A DNA stretch of 64,000 bases from positions 22,391,936-22,455,935 of the forward strand of contig CAIIXF020000006.1 of assembly GCA_903813345.2 (NCBI GenBank), in the 5' to 3' direction. The notes under the pieces are model-generated. The model was not told the DNA's origin. It saw only the letters and a program-made list of their open reading frames with translations, and did no database searches. The DNA is from Owenia fusiformis. Taxonomy: Eukaryota; Annelida; Polychaeta; Sabellida; Oweniidae. Both the position numbers and the translations under genes were made by a program. This document shows positions 22,584 through 34,171 of the stretch, one piece after another; positions within the stretch are counted from its first letter, which is position 1, and each line of letters begins with the position of its first letter.

Positions 22584-23869
22584 AATGCACGCGTTGTTTA
22601 CGGGTGTGTAGGCGTTAATAACGCTCGTGCAGATGTAAAATTACGCCCGTACAGACGTAAAATTACGCATGTGTAGGCGTAAATTACGCCCGTGAAGAAG
22701 TGAATTCTACGGAGGTTCGAACAACATTTACGGGCGTAAACTCACGGCGTTAAAATGATTAATTACGGGCGTTAAGACGGTTATTTTACACGCGTTGAGA
22801 AACATCTTCACACCCGTCGAGTTTATTTTTATCACCGTAAATTATAAACCAATCAGCACCTTGCTTATATAATGATTCAATGCATCCTTGCTAAAATAGC
22901 AACTCCAAGATCTTTGCACAAGTAAATAACAATCAAAAGCTCGCTTACATTTCAGTGTGTTGCATTGAGGCCCTTGAATATTCGTTCAAGATTGTTAGAT
23001 TTAACCAAAAAAGTATTCAATTTCTTGAGCAAATTAAAAGGCAAATTGAAGATACTTTGTCGGCAGTTATCAACACCCATTGGAGAAACGACAAAATTGC
23101 AGTATATTTTTAGAAGGTATACATGTTTGGTTTCTAAATACGAATCTAGGCGTCGGCTTCAGAGGCAGAGACTTAGCTCACACGCATTGCAGCTTACAAA
23201 GCACTATGCATTCAGATCGCTAGTGTATTCCTCTAAATGTGTTCAGATACTAGAATTATAGTATCTGATCAACTGCATATTGACTCTAGACTATAGCTAT
23301 ATCCTATAGATCTGGCATTTGTACTGAAAATGTCAGATGAGCCTATATACCTAGCCAATGTTCAAATTTGGTAATAGGGAGATGTGTACTTTTTGGAATC
23401 TTTATGCAGTCCTCTTTTGAGTCACATGTTACGATGTACATCTTTCACATTTGCACAAATAGTGCACCAAGATACCCAGAAAAGAAATAATGTTTCATAT
23501 GCCATCAATTGCAATAGTTGTACCTGACGCGATCATGAGTATGTTATTAACTTGCACAAGGGTCTGTTTGGAGTTGCACTTTTAGCTAGAATGCATTGTA
23601 TCATTATGATTATGTAAGCAAGATACTGATTGGTTCATAACTTGCGGCGCTAAAATAATCTCGACAGGTGTATAGATGTTTCTCAACGCGTGTTAAATAA
23701 TGTCTTAACGCCTGCTATTGAACATTTTAACGCCGTTAGTTTACGCCTGTATTTGTTTTAACGCGTGTAGAATTCAGTTCTAAACAGGCGTAATTACGAC
23801 TGCACGGGCGTAATTTTACGTATGCACGGGCGTAACTAACGCTTACACACCCGTAAACAACGCGTGCAT
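22584..23869. mobile_element. 1.29-kb element with long inverted repeats and ACGGGCGTAA subterminal repeats
   Basis: The ends are ATGCACGCGTTGTTTACGGG and its exact complement at the right. Inverted arms of about 300 bp (to ~22915 and from ~23570) contain many tandem-like copies of a 'TTACGCCCGT/ACGGGCGTAA' word, typical of transposase-binding arrays. The inner end of the left arm has TATATAA (near 22868). Between the arms an open frame at 22965-23261 lacks ATG but directly follows an acceptor-like 'acatttcag' and encodes a strongly basic 98-residue stretch (many Arg/Lys). No known transposase motif is visible. Class uncertain. Confidence 0.7.
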
Positions 23870-24067
23870 ACATAGGGTAGGTTGGCAAACCATAATTATG
23901 TCCACGTTAAATATCCCAAAGGACAAGACTATGTTAATAGACAAGCAAGTTATGCAACGTAAGGTGGGTGTCATTTTTTGTGTCACCCTGTCTTTTACTG
24001 CATGAATTAACAATGACCTGCTTTCTTATTTAAAGGAATATTCCTGGCCAGACCATTTCTCTCCTAA

Positions 24068-24600
24068 TATGGTAGCTATAACCATATATATACTTTCCAT
24101 ATTTAGCAAAACAGGGAAAACTGTTTTGATATGGTCAATATTGATCACTTGAAAATGTAGTGCCGAATTCCAATAGGCTGCCATCTTTTAATATTTCACT
24201 CAGGAAGTGATGTCATCAACTCTCAACTTTGCATATAATACTATAAGTAGCTATTAAGAGTTACAAAACCAGCTGAATATTCTTTTTCAATTTTGTCTAT
24301 GATTTAATCCTTCTAAAAGTCTCTTCTTTTATTCTAAGCTGACAAGCTCTGAAAACATTTTGCGCATAAAGTAAGGATCACTCGTCTAGAAGTGATATTG
24401 TCCTATTTTCCTATACTGTTATATGCAAGGTCATGAAAGTTGAGAGTCGATGACATCACTTCCTGAGTAAAATCTTAAAAGATGACAGCTTACTGGAAAT
24501 GAGCACTACATTTTTAAATTATCAATATTGACTATATTAAAACATTTCCCCATGTTTTGCTAAATATGGAAAGTATATATATGATTATAGCTATCACATC
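24068..24600. mobile_element. ~530-bp foldback element
   Basis: 'ccatatatatactttccata' (left) and its complement 'atggaaagtatatatatg' (right), plus 'caggaagtgatgtcatca' and 'gatgacatcacttcctg', define arms of ~190 bp around a loop near 24330. No coding content. Confidence 0.7.
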
Positions 24601-24735
24601 AGGATAGAAAAGCCTCATTTGATATTGCCATCCGTTCTGAAAAATACAGAATGTGAACTTAAATTGTAGCCTGTCATCTCAACTTTTGATCCACTGATCA
24701 TCAGTGAAATGACAGTTCTTTGCTGTTGAATAATA

Positions 24736-25053
24736 GAGTTCCTCGTCTTGTCTCGAACTAAGCTAAAAGGTAGGCTTCAGCGAATGGACGAATTAGTGAG
24801 AAAAGATGTAAATCAATTATTGATATCTCGCCAACCCCGAGATATATTGGGGTGCTGTCCAAAAACTGTCACGCAATATGTACCAATACTCTTACCAAAT
24901 ATCGCAGGGGTCACTAGGGAACATGGTTGGGTACAATTGTCTATTGAAATATATTATCATTGGCTTCACAATGGCATAAAACATAGCCCAGATGGTGTTG
25001 ATACAGTCCATTCGCCCTGCTTGGAATCGATAACAGATCCTTTGAACTATTAA
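24736..25053 (+). other. Unassigned open frame of about 101 codons
   Basis: The frame is open from a TTG near 24748 to TAA at 25051-25053, with text such as RMDELVRKDVNQLLISRQ and VQLSIEIYYHWLHNG. There is no upstream ATG in frame, no donor or acceptor that I could join to a neighbour, and no recognised family. It may be an exon of an unidentified gene or a chance frame between repeats. Confidence 0.2.
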
Positions 25054-25294
25054 CTTTTGATACATGTACTACAGATATATTAGAGAGATTTCGCACCTAG
25101 TGAAAGTACAACTTATAACGTATACTTATACTTATAGGTAAACGTACAAGGTGTTTCATAATGTGAGCTTTTCATCAGGAAAGATCTTCTCGGACTGTAA
25201 TAAATACAGGTCAAAGGGATGCCATTTGTAGTTTCTTGAATTGTAGCATGTTTAGTTGATCCAAATGTGTTTGTCTAGAATAAAATAGGCTCAT

Positions 25295-26711
25295 AACAGG
25301 ATCTTAAGAGGTTCTGGACAAATCATTTGATTCTGGACTTGTCATATTTTTTTTTCAACGAAATCACATCCAAGGGTTGAATTTTTATTAGCTATTTAGA
25401 GAGTGAGTCCTGCCTAGTATTAATTTCAATAAAAAAGTTAAAATAGAACCCTATTTGAGAGTCAATCTAATACTTACATTACATTGATAAATTAAGGCAA
25501 ATCCTGAAATATTTTTAAAGTGCATTTTTTTATGAAATATTATCCAGCAAGTATTTAGATGAAACGGTCTTATTTAAATACAAATCATAACATGATGATA
25601 TTTTTCATTAAACATTTTTCAATGAAATTCAATTGAAGGGTCAAGATAAAACAAGCTAATTTAGGTGAAAACCCTTACATGATGATGTGTTTTCATAACT
25701 TCTTTCATAAAATTCCATCAAGGGGTGAAGATAAAATTATCGAATTTAAGTGATTAAGGATCACGAGGATATGTTTTCTTTGATATTTTCTATGAAATCC
25801 CATCCAATGGTCAAGGTAAAATTTTGATTTTGATTTGGTATTAGGTCACGTCTTCGAAAGATTCATATAAGGCCCATAGAACCATATAGGAACGTCATTT
25901 TGAATGTCACGTGATAGATCCATATAAGGCTTTTAGAACCATGTATGGAAAGATGAGGGGAAGCCCCTGACACCTGTTTCACGATTTTATCCAAACGTTG
26001 TTCGGATCATTTCGGTTTTTATGCACTTCATTATTGTACCGAAGTTTGCCGATTCGATTCGTCGTATTTCGGAATCCTGGTGACAATTTTATACTCCATT
26101 GGAGTATTTTTGACCTACTTCTTATGACGGAAATTCCCGAACCTTGTTCGGATTAATCCGGATTTTCTGACCTACTTTATCTACCGAGATTTCACGAGTT
26201 AACATTCGTCTCATTCCGGAATCCTGGTGACAATTTTATACTCCATTGGAGTATTTTTGATCTACTTTTTCTGGATTTTGCCCTACTTATTATATCTTGA
26301 CAACAAGCAAATCAAAAAGTTCGACATGAACGGGTCTCGATCAACTAACCTAGACAATGGAAGCCAGGCACGCTAACCATGAGACCAACGAGCTACCGAT
26401 ATGAAAGAACAAAAGTATTATATATTTATACCGAGCGTCAATTCAAAATGATCCTCACTTAAATACGACTCGTCAGTTGTATCCAGAATAGTAGAACGCC
26501 TATGGCGCTAGTGAATAACCAAGTCCCAGGTGAGTGGTTCGTATCCCTCCGTGATATACTATTTTTGTTTTATTAAATACGACAGAAAGGAGCAAGGTGT
26601 AGGTTGAAAACAAGATGTTAGTTTGTTTCAAAACAGTTTGGAAACATTAATCTCTGATAATTTAAGGTTTTCCACTCCTGAAGGGCCTCTAGATCTATGA
26701 AATTCAATAAT
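25295..26711 (-). mobile_element. Composite repeat family M, copy 2
   Basis: The reverse complement of 32756-34171 with very few differences over about 1.4 kb, so the two are young copies. It carries two hairpin modules, the tRNA-like segment (about 26325-26400) and the opposed B-box-like word (26522-26550). It lacks the insert present in copy 1. Homology stops sharply after 'aatttcat' at 26711. Confidence 0.8.
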
Positions 26712-26713
26712 CC

Positions 26714-27867
26714 ACTCAGTAAAAATACGATTTCTCTGCAACCTGATGTCCAATCAAGATCATTCAAATATATATGTGTTCCTGACACGTTTGGGCGTCC
26801 GGGAATAAAATTGCTTGTGAAAACTGGCTTTGTATAAAAAACCTCCTACCTCATACCCACCTACCCACGTACGTGGGACATAATACAGTCTTTGAAGGGT
26901 TCAATTTTAAAGATCTTAGTCTATTAAATCTAAATTTATGATGAATTATAGAAGCATTTGTAACGATCCTTGATAGCAAGTTGCTACTACATCCCAGCTG
27001 GGTTCGATTCCCACTCGGAGCATCGAATTTAGCACACTTTCTTTCAATTTCTTTTTCTGGCTTGTTGGACCTATGGTCGCGGTCGTTAGTTATTTATTCC
27101 CCCGGGGCGCCCTCTGATCATTACACATTAAAATGCATCCACATGCCTTTATTTATGGATCTGTCATCTGTCTAGTCATAAAACAAAGCCGGAATTGTAG
27201 AAATGTTAATACTTTGAGCTATTTTGAGATTTAATAATCATTAAAATTGAACCCTTCAATGACTGTATCATGTTCCACGTAGGTGGGTATGAGGTAGGAG
27301 GTTTTTTTTGCAAAGCCGTGAAAACTATATACAAAAGTGTTCCAGAGACCCTTATCTACTTGGCTAAGGTTTTATTTGAAGATACATTGCCTTATTAAGC
27401 AGGTAGAGGGGCATACAGAACACGGAAGCAAATGCTATGTTGAAAATTTTCTATATTTCTATTTGAACCTGTGTTTACATGTCACGTAGGCCAGTGTTTT
27501 ATATGGGGATTATATGTACTTTACTTGTTTACATGAACGTAAATCATTACATGAAATCTGCATTCTTCTGGGTTTAATCTGGGTTTGTATTGTCTTATTG
27601 GGGCTTTTCGACTTTAAAACAAACCCTACCTAAATGGATTGTGTCTCGGGAACGTTTTTGTAAATAGTTATTATAAACAATTCTGAAAGAATATCACATA
27701 TTTTTGTCTTCCCGATGTCAGTCATGAATTACGTCAATTTCTCGTGCAAACATTGGGTAGACGTTGTCATAACCGGATGCCCGAACGTGTCAGGAACATA
27801 TAGATACTCGAATGATGTTGATTGAACATCAGGGTGCACAGAAATCGTAATTTTACTGAGTGGCTTC
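26714..27867. mobile_element. 1.15-kb doubly inverted element next to repeat M copy 2
   Basis: Two nested inverted repeats: 26714-26805 pairs with about 27770-27867 ('ccactcagtaaaa...ttcctgacacgtttgggc'), and 26810-26912 pairs with 27243-27345 ('acctcctacctcatacccac'). The centre contains a tRNA 3'-half-like word, 'gggttcgattcccac' (near 27000), without a matching 5' half. The element may be a relic of a foldback transposon. Confidence 0.6.
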
Positions 27868-28295
27868 ACGAAAAAATAAGCAGCACTTTAGGCCACCTTA
27901 AATACAACTCGTCAGTTGTATCCAGTTGGAATCCCAGCGTAATTTTTTTTAATTATATGGTTGTGCTTTGATTTTACGCTGAAAACATTTATAACTACGT
28001 CAACTTTATATTGAAACATTTATTATCTTTTCAGTTGTATTAAAATGTAAAATATGATATATGTCAGCTTATTGCTTTCTGGAGAACAGTCAATGTTTAA
28101 ATTTGGTACAATGAATCGGACACTCATGTAAATCGACATGGTTATAACATTGAACTCAATGCAGTAAATTAGTTATTTCTTTGAATCACAGCGGGATTGG
28201 TTTTATTTTATATGATTGCCAACTCTGGCGTTTTTTTGTGAATGCTTTTGACCGCTGTAAATGTGAAACTGATACAGTATTATTCGATTGTTTTA

Positions 28296-28408
28296 TGTCT
28301 TGGTCACATTTGCTCCGATTTTCACTACGGCGCCCGGCCGATTGAGTATTGTGTTCAGAAATGTATTCAATTTTGAACAAAATACTCGCAGCAAATGTGA
28401 TCCGGGCA
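28296..28408. mobile_element. Hairpin MITE with TTA duplication, copy 2
   Basis: Same left arm as 9457-9596 for ~60 bases; TTA on both sides (28293-28295, 28409-28411). Part of the right arm is deleted, so the hairpin is incomplete. Confidence 0.7.
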
Positions 28409-28582
28409 TTACACAGCGGTATTTCGAACATACTATTGTTGCTTAACCACGACCTAGCCAATTTTAAAATCATACTCCTTATTTAAATCCAACGATAGGA
28501 GCTCATGGAAAGTATACATTTTAACTTTTATACATCTTTACAAATACTAGAAATCTACATGTTCGAGTGGATCACGAAGGGT

Positions 28583-30560
28583 CCCCATATAGCAGCAGCC
28601 TCCATAAAATGCAAAATACCTGTATTGATAACTTGACTTTGACTGATTTTTGAATTGAGATGAACTTGTTGAAACCTCGTGAAACGCCAGATACTAGTAC
28701 CTAGATGTGACCTTGAAATAACGTTGGCCAATACACATTGACTTTGACCTTAGGTCACCTAATCATGTGTCGTCAAGGGTCATTGTAGCCCTCAAGGTAC
28801 TTTCAACGCCAAATACTTAGATATTAATTTTTGATCTTGAAACAAACTTGACCCAGTTACATTGGCCTTGAACTCAGTTCACCTAATCGTTGGTTGCCAA
28901 GGGTCACAGCAGCCGAAAGGACTTTAAATCACCAAATACATAGATATTGATATTTTACATAGGAATGACCTTGACTTCAGGTCACCTAATCATGCCTCAT
29001 CAAGGGTCGAATCTCAGACCAAGGGTAAAGAACGCGTAAACCTAGATATTGACATTTAAAGAGAATCGGATCTAGCAAGCAGTCGAACAAAAAAATTGTT
29101 TCAATTTTAGAATATTTCTGGCTTACGTCATTCCTTTTCATGTCTATTATCTAAAAATCCCAAAACTGCACACTTTATTTCAGGAAAACTAAAGAGTTTA
29201 CAACAATGACTTTTGTATATTTCTTCTATAAGAATGGTTACTTATTATTTACAATTTTGCACTTTTAATCTATTATAACTTCATCAATTTCTAACATATC
29301 GTAAATATTTTGTGAGATATTGTATTTGAGATTGTAAGGAATAGATAAGTACGTCAATTGTACATGTTGCTTGTAATTTTGTCACCTACATATATCTGAT
29401 TCTGCCTTTAACCTAGAATGACTTTGACATCTGACCTTAGTAGAACGCTCACTGGCCCATCAAGTATGAGGGCAAAAGGAGATGTCGAGACCTACTATAA
29501 AAGCATGTTTGGTCTGTCTGTCATTTTGTCTGTCTGTCGGGACATCTCCTTCTACACCCTTTAACCTTAGTAAGTTGGTCTCCGAAGGTCAGAGTTAAGT
29601 TCATTCAAAGGTAAACGATCAATGTCTAGGTATTTGGCGTTTGATGATACTATGGCCCTTGGCGAATTATGATTAGATGAACCGAGGTCAACATTAATGT
29701 TTCTTGTACAAGGTCATCCCAAGGTCAAAGATAAATATTTAGGTGCTTTACGTTTCAAGACATTTGGACAAATTCGATTCAATTCAAGAATCGGTCAAGG
29801 TCAAAAAATCAATATACAGGTATTTTGTATTTTTTTGTAACGATGTATTATAGTTAAAATGTATACAGAGATAAAATAGGTTAGCTCCTATAGTTTCCTT
29901 GTGTATACGTTTATGTTTCTGCGTAATAACGCAGATGCGAGCAGGTAGTTACCAATCTCACCACAAGGTGGCTCGTTCGGGTCAGATAGCATGGCGGGTA
30001 TGGTAGAAAGTTCCCTTTAACTTAAAGTACATCTGTTTTCGTGGTTCAATTTTCATATCACCCTTAAAATGTATCTAATAGCAATGCAAATTAAAATATG
30101 TCCAGTGAACGAAAATGCAATACAAGAATAGATATTTCACATGGGGTTATTTTTTGTATATGTAACATGGTCATTTTCACATTTTATATTATTACTGTTC
30201 ATATTAATCAATCCCTATTCATCTCAATATAACAGGTCCATAAGTAGGTTGTTTGCAGTTTTACTCTTTTAATACCATGTTCACTTTTCACCTTTTATTG
30301 AAACCAGTTATTCAACTATGCAAACTGTGTCAGTTTTATATATCTATTGTTCCCTTATATGGTCTTTCTAACTCACATGTAGCTGAGTTTGCATTGGGTG
30401 TTGGCTTGTCAGTAGGTGTTGTAAGAGTTCATGTTGTACATTACAGAGCATTGTATTTTGAACATTGAAGTTTGAAATATACTATTTTATATATATTTTA
30501 ATTTGAAGTTCGAGTTATTTTATTGCCACCCACGGGCCTTCCACACGCCCATTTACATAT
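28583..30560. repeat. Dispersed repeat family R, copy 2 (uninterrupted)
   Basis: Homologous to 5950-8890 in the same orientation without its two insertions, and so the reference for both empty sites. AGGTCA/TGACCT words recur every ~50-100 bases in the first 450 bases. It ends near 'cgcccatttacata'. Confidence 0.8.
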
Positions 30561-30610
30561 AACGCATTGAAACAACTTTGAAAAGTGAGCAATGTCAGTG
30601 TTGTGATAAT

Positions 30611-31402
30611 AGAGAATTTTCGTTATAAGTTGTTTCAAAAACTTATACGTATACTTATAGTTTAAAGGGTCTTGTCGAACTAAAATCAATTCAAATTGAT
30701 TTTCATAATCTGTACCAAGTGGGGCATAACTATTCCTGATATAGTCAAGCTCCATCATCAACTAGGGACTGCGAATACAATGTCCTTTGCTAGTGTCAAT
30801 TATGAACACAATAAACTAAACGCTAGTTGACGGGTCCTTGTAGTGTACGATAAACAAGACCCTTTAAAGTGAATCACTACACGAACGAGTCGATCATTTC
30901 AAAGTTCTCATGAAATTATAAGGTCAATTATTAAGTTTTTACGTATAAAAGGGCCTTTAAACGCAGATTATAAACTTACAGAGTTGGATCTCCGCATAGT
31001 ATATGTGTGGACCTACTGACCAGAATGGCTTATTAAAATTAATCGGCTGAATAGGCATAGTATCCAATCAAACAGCTCGACTTATTCATTAGCTGAACTA
31101 ATTCTCCCTTCGTTATTTCTACAAGGTGATTCAAAACGATCATCTACAAAAAATATATTTGAGAGTAGATAAATCTGTAAAACCCGTGTGCTATATCAGC
31201 CTATTTGATTCTAGAAAACACATATGACACAACTAAACATGCTTTACATCAAGGGGGTATGGATGGTATGCCATTGGCCCTTTTATTACCGTCCTAGGAG
31301 ATATTTCCCGACGAATTAGGAAATTATGAAACACCTTGTTTATTGGGTTTATAAGTATAAGTATACGTATCAGTTTTTAAAAACTTATAACGAAAATTCT
31401 CT
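30611..31402. mobile_element. 792-bp TIR element, AGAGAATTTTCG ends
   Basis: The ends AGAGAATTTTCGTTATAAGT and their complement are at 30611 and 31402. GATAAT precedes and GATAAC follows, which could be a 5-6 bp target duplication. A further ATACGTATACTTATA block is inverted inside. Related ends occur at about 25078 (inverted relative to the one at 34800), next to repeat M copies 2 and 3. No ORF of note. Confidence 0.6.
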
Positions 31403-31440
31403 GATAACGCCCCTCATACTTATTTATTACAGGTCGTGAA

Positions 31441-31938
31441 GACCATTGTTGCCTGATTTATAGCAAAACATTGACTTTTGCACGTTGATGATGATGATGA
31501 TGCACCTTTTATAATACAGTTGGGGACATAAATAAATGACAGGTGGATTTGCTGAAGTGAGGATTTCCCATGTTAAAAATAAGAGAATTTACAAGAGGCC
31601 ATAAATCAGTGGATGAGATTATACAAAATGTAAAATATACAAATTTTAAGGGATATGTATCTAGACAATATTGGAAATCATGGGCTTTCAGACCACCATA
31701 ATTAGGAAATGGCGATCGAAAATCGACCTGTCATTTATTTTTGTCCCCAACTGTAGATCTCATATCTTAGAAGCGTATCAGTTCAAAAAAATACTAGAAG
31801 ACCTTACATATTTTGCCATGCACTGCGCCTATTCATTTGGCAATTCAGTTGTAAATATCTTGAAAAAAATAAATCTTCCAAATTTGTTGAGTTTTCTTGC
31901 AGAAATCGCCTAAATCGCCCCTCCATCCATTTTGTATG
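31441..31938. repeat. Partial copy of the 16726-18443 element
   Basis: Matches 18178-18436 (shared 'catgcactgcgcctattcat' and 'ttgttgagttttcttgcaga'), with a MITE inserted at 31517-31753. Only the right part is present. Confidence 0.75.
31517..31753. mobile_element. 237-bp MITE with TA target duplication (Tc1/mariner-like)
   Basis: Ends CAGTTGGGGACATAAATAAA and the inverted TTTATTTTTGTCCCCAACTG; TA on both sides (31515-31516, 31754-31755). The homologous site at 18246-18247 has a single TA and no insert. A TA duplication and CAGT ends are typical of Tc1/mariner-type MITEs. A partial inverted copy is at about 41644-41731. Confidence 0.85.
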
Positions 31939-32290
31939 ATTTAAGCTGCTGATATTCTTCTTTAAACGAGTCGGATTTTCAAAATCTATAAGTTGGACTC
32001 CCTTTATAGAAGCTTTGAACTGAATTTGCACTGCTAAATGCTGAAATTTTATTGTTTATCCATACATTTGCAGAAATCGCCTACCCCCCTCCATCCATTT
32101 TGTATGATTTAAGCTGCTGATATTCTTCTTTAAACGAGTCGGATTTTCAAAATCTATAAGTTGGACTCCCTTTATAGAAGCTTTGAACTGAATTTGCACT
32201 GCCTAATGCTGAAATTTTATTGTTTATCCATACATTTTAAGACAAAATGTATAAAAAAGATGTTAAACCAAATGTTGCCCTAAAAATTCA
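31939..32290. repeat. Tandem duplication of a ~147-bp block
   Basis: 'aagctgctgatattcttctt' and the following ~145 bases occur twice in a row (from about 31941 and 32111). A single diverged copy is at about 1530-1745. Confidence 0.75.
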
Positions 32291-32591
32291 GAAAATGTAA
32301 AAAATTTCGAATTTTCTATGTACAGGCCTTGTTGCCCCTTTCAGAAGCTTAATATGTAAATTATCTAATCAAACACTTCGTCCACCATTTTGAAACACTA
32401 ATCAATCCAATCTGTGCTAGCGATTCATAGGGCGAGCCATTGGGATATTTCCAGGGTTCGTACACACCTGGAAATGTCAGGGAAATTGACTTACTTGATT
32501 TTCCAAGTGCTGGAAATGTCAGGTAATTTTAAAATTAGGTCAAAAGGGCCAAAGATGACCGGGAATTTTGAAACGGTAGATATGTCAGGGA

Positions 32592-34171
32592 AATGTCAGG
32601 GAAATTTGTATCAGTGTTGAAAAAATAATGTTTCAAAAAAAAAATTAGGACTATGACAGGATATCAATGAAATCCAAAATGTAATATTTAGTTGATTCCA
32701 CAGGCTAAAGTATGAAAACGTATTACATATATCTAAAAATTTTACACTGTCTTGATTAATGAATTTCATAGATCTAGAGGCCCTTCAGGAGTGGAAAACC
32801 TTAAATTATCAGAGATTAATGTTTCCAAACTGTTTTGAAACAAACGAACGTCTTGTTTTCAACCTACACCTTGTTCCTTTCTGTCGTATTTAATAAAACA
32901 AAAATAGTATATCACGGAGGGATACGAACCACTCACCTGGGACTTGGTTATTCACTAGCGCCATAGGCGTTCTACTATTCTGGATACAACTGACGAGTCG
33001 TATTTAAGTGAGGATCATTTTGAATTGACGCTCGGTATAAATATATAATACTTTTGTTCTTTCATATCGGTAGCTCGTTGGTCTCATGGTTAGCGTGCCT
33101 TGCTTCCATTGTCTAGGTTAGTTGATCGAGACCCGTTCATGTCGAACTTTTTGATTTGCTTGTTGTCAAGATATAATAAGTAGGGCAAAATCCAGAAAAA
33201 GTAGATCAAAAATACTCCAATGGAGTATAAAATTGTCACCAGGATTCCGGAATGAGACGAATGTTAACTCGTGAAATCTCGGTAGATAAAGTAGGTCAGA
33301 AAATCCGGATTAATCCGAACAAGGTTCGGGAATTTCCGTCATAAGAAGTAGGTCAAAAATACTCCAATGGAGTATAAAATTGTCACCAGGATTCCGAAAT
33401 ACGACGAATCGAATCGGCAAACTTCGGTACAATAATGAAGTGCATAAAAACCGAAATGATCCGAACAACGTTCGGATAAAATCGTGAAACAGGTGTCAGG
33501 GGCTTCCCCTCATCTTTCCATACATGGTTCTAAAAGCCTTATATGGATCTATCACGTGACATTCAAAATGACGTTCCTATATGGTTCTATGAGCCTTTTA
33601 TGGATCTTTCGAAGACGTGACCTAATAACAAATCAAAATCAAAATTTTACCTTGACCATTGGATGGGATTTCATAGAAAATATCAAAGAAAACATATCCT
33701 CGTGATCCTTAATCACTTAAATTCGATAATTTTATCTTCACCCCTTGATGGAATTTTATGAAAGAAGTTATGAAAACACATCATCATGTAAGGGTTTTCA
33801 CCTAAATTAGCTCGTTTTATCTTGACCCTTCAATTGAATTTCATTGAAAAATGTTTAATGAAAAATATCATCATGTTATGATTTGTATTTAAATAAGACC
33901 GTTTCATCTAAATACTTGCTGGATAATATTATATAAAAAAATGCACTTTAAAAATATTTCAGGATTTGCCTTAATTCATCAATGTAATGTAAGTATTAGA
34001 TTGACTCTCAAATAGGGTTCTATTTTAACTTTTTTATTGAAATTAATACTAGGCAGGACTCACTCTCTAAATAGCTAATAAAAATTCAACCCTTGGATGT
34101 GATTTCGTTGAAAAAAAAATATGACAAGTCCAGAATCAAATGATTTGTCCAGAACCTCTTAAGATCCTGTT
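32592..34171 (+). mobile_element. Composite repeat family M, copy 3
   Basis: The cleanest uninterrupted copy. Head 32592-32900; opposed B-box-like word near 32925; 'acaactgacgagtcgta' palindrome near 32990; tRNA-like segment 33068-33145; two modules at about 33215-33360 and 33360-33480, each with TACTCC-AAT-GGAGTA, CGGATTAATCCG and CCGAAC-AAG-GTTCGG hairpins or remnants of them; then an AT-rich tail. No ORF longer than ~75 codons. Confidence 0.8.

Larger units (their letters stand above)
22060..23992. repeat. Outer inverted repeat around two nested elements
   Basis: 'tgacacaataaaaatgacac' at about 22060 matches, inverted, 'gtgtcattttttgtgtcacc' at about 23968. The two short arms enclose the elements 22221-22516 and 22584-23869. 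They may be the true ends of a larger element into which the others inserted. Confidence 0.5.

Noticed and set aside
27000-27030. tRNA gene suggested by 'gggttcgattcccac'
   Set aside because: No D arm, anticodon arm or acceptor partner upstream; only a 3'-half-like fragment.
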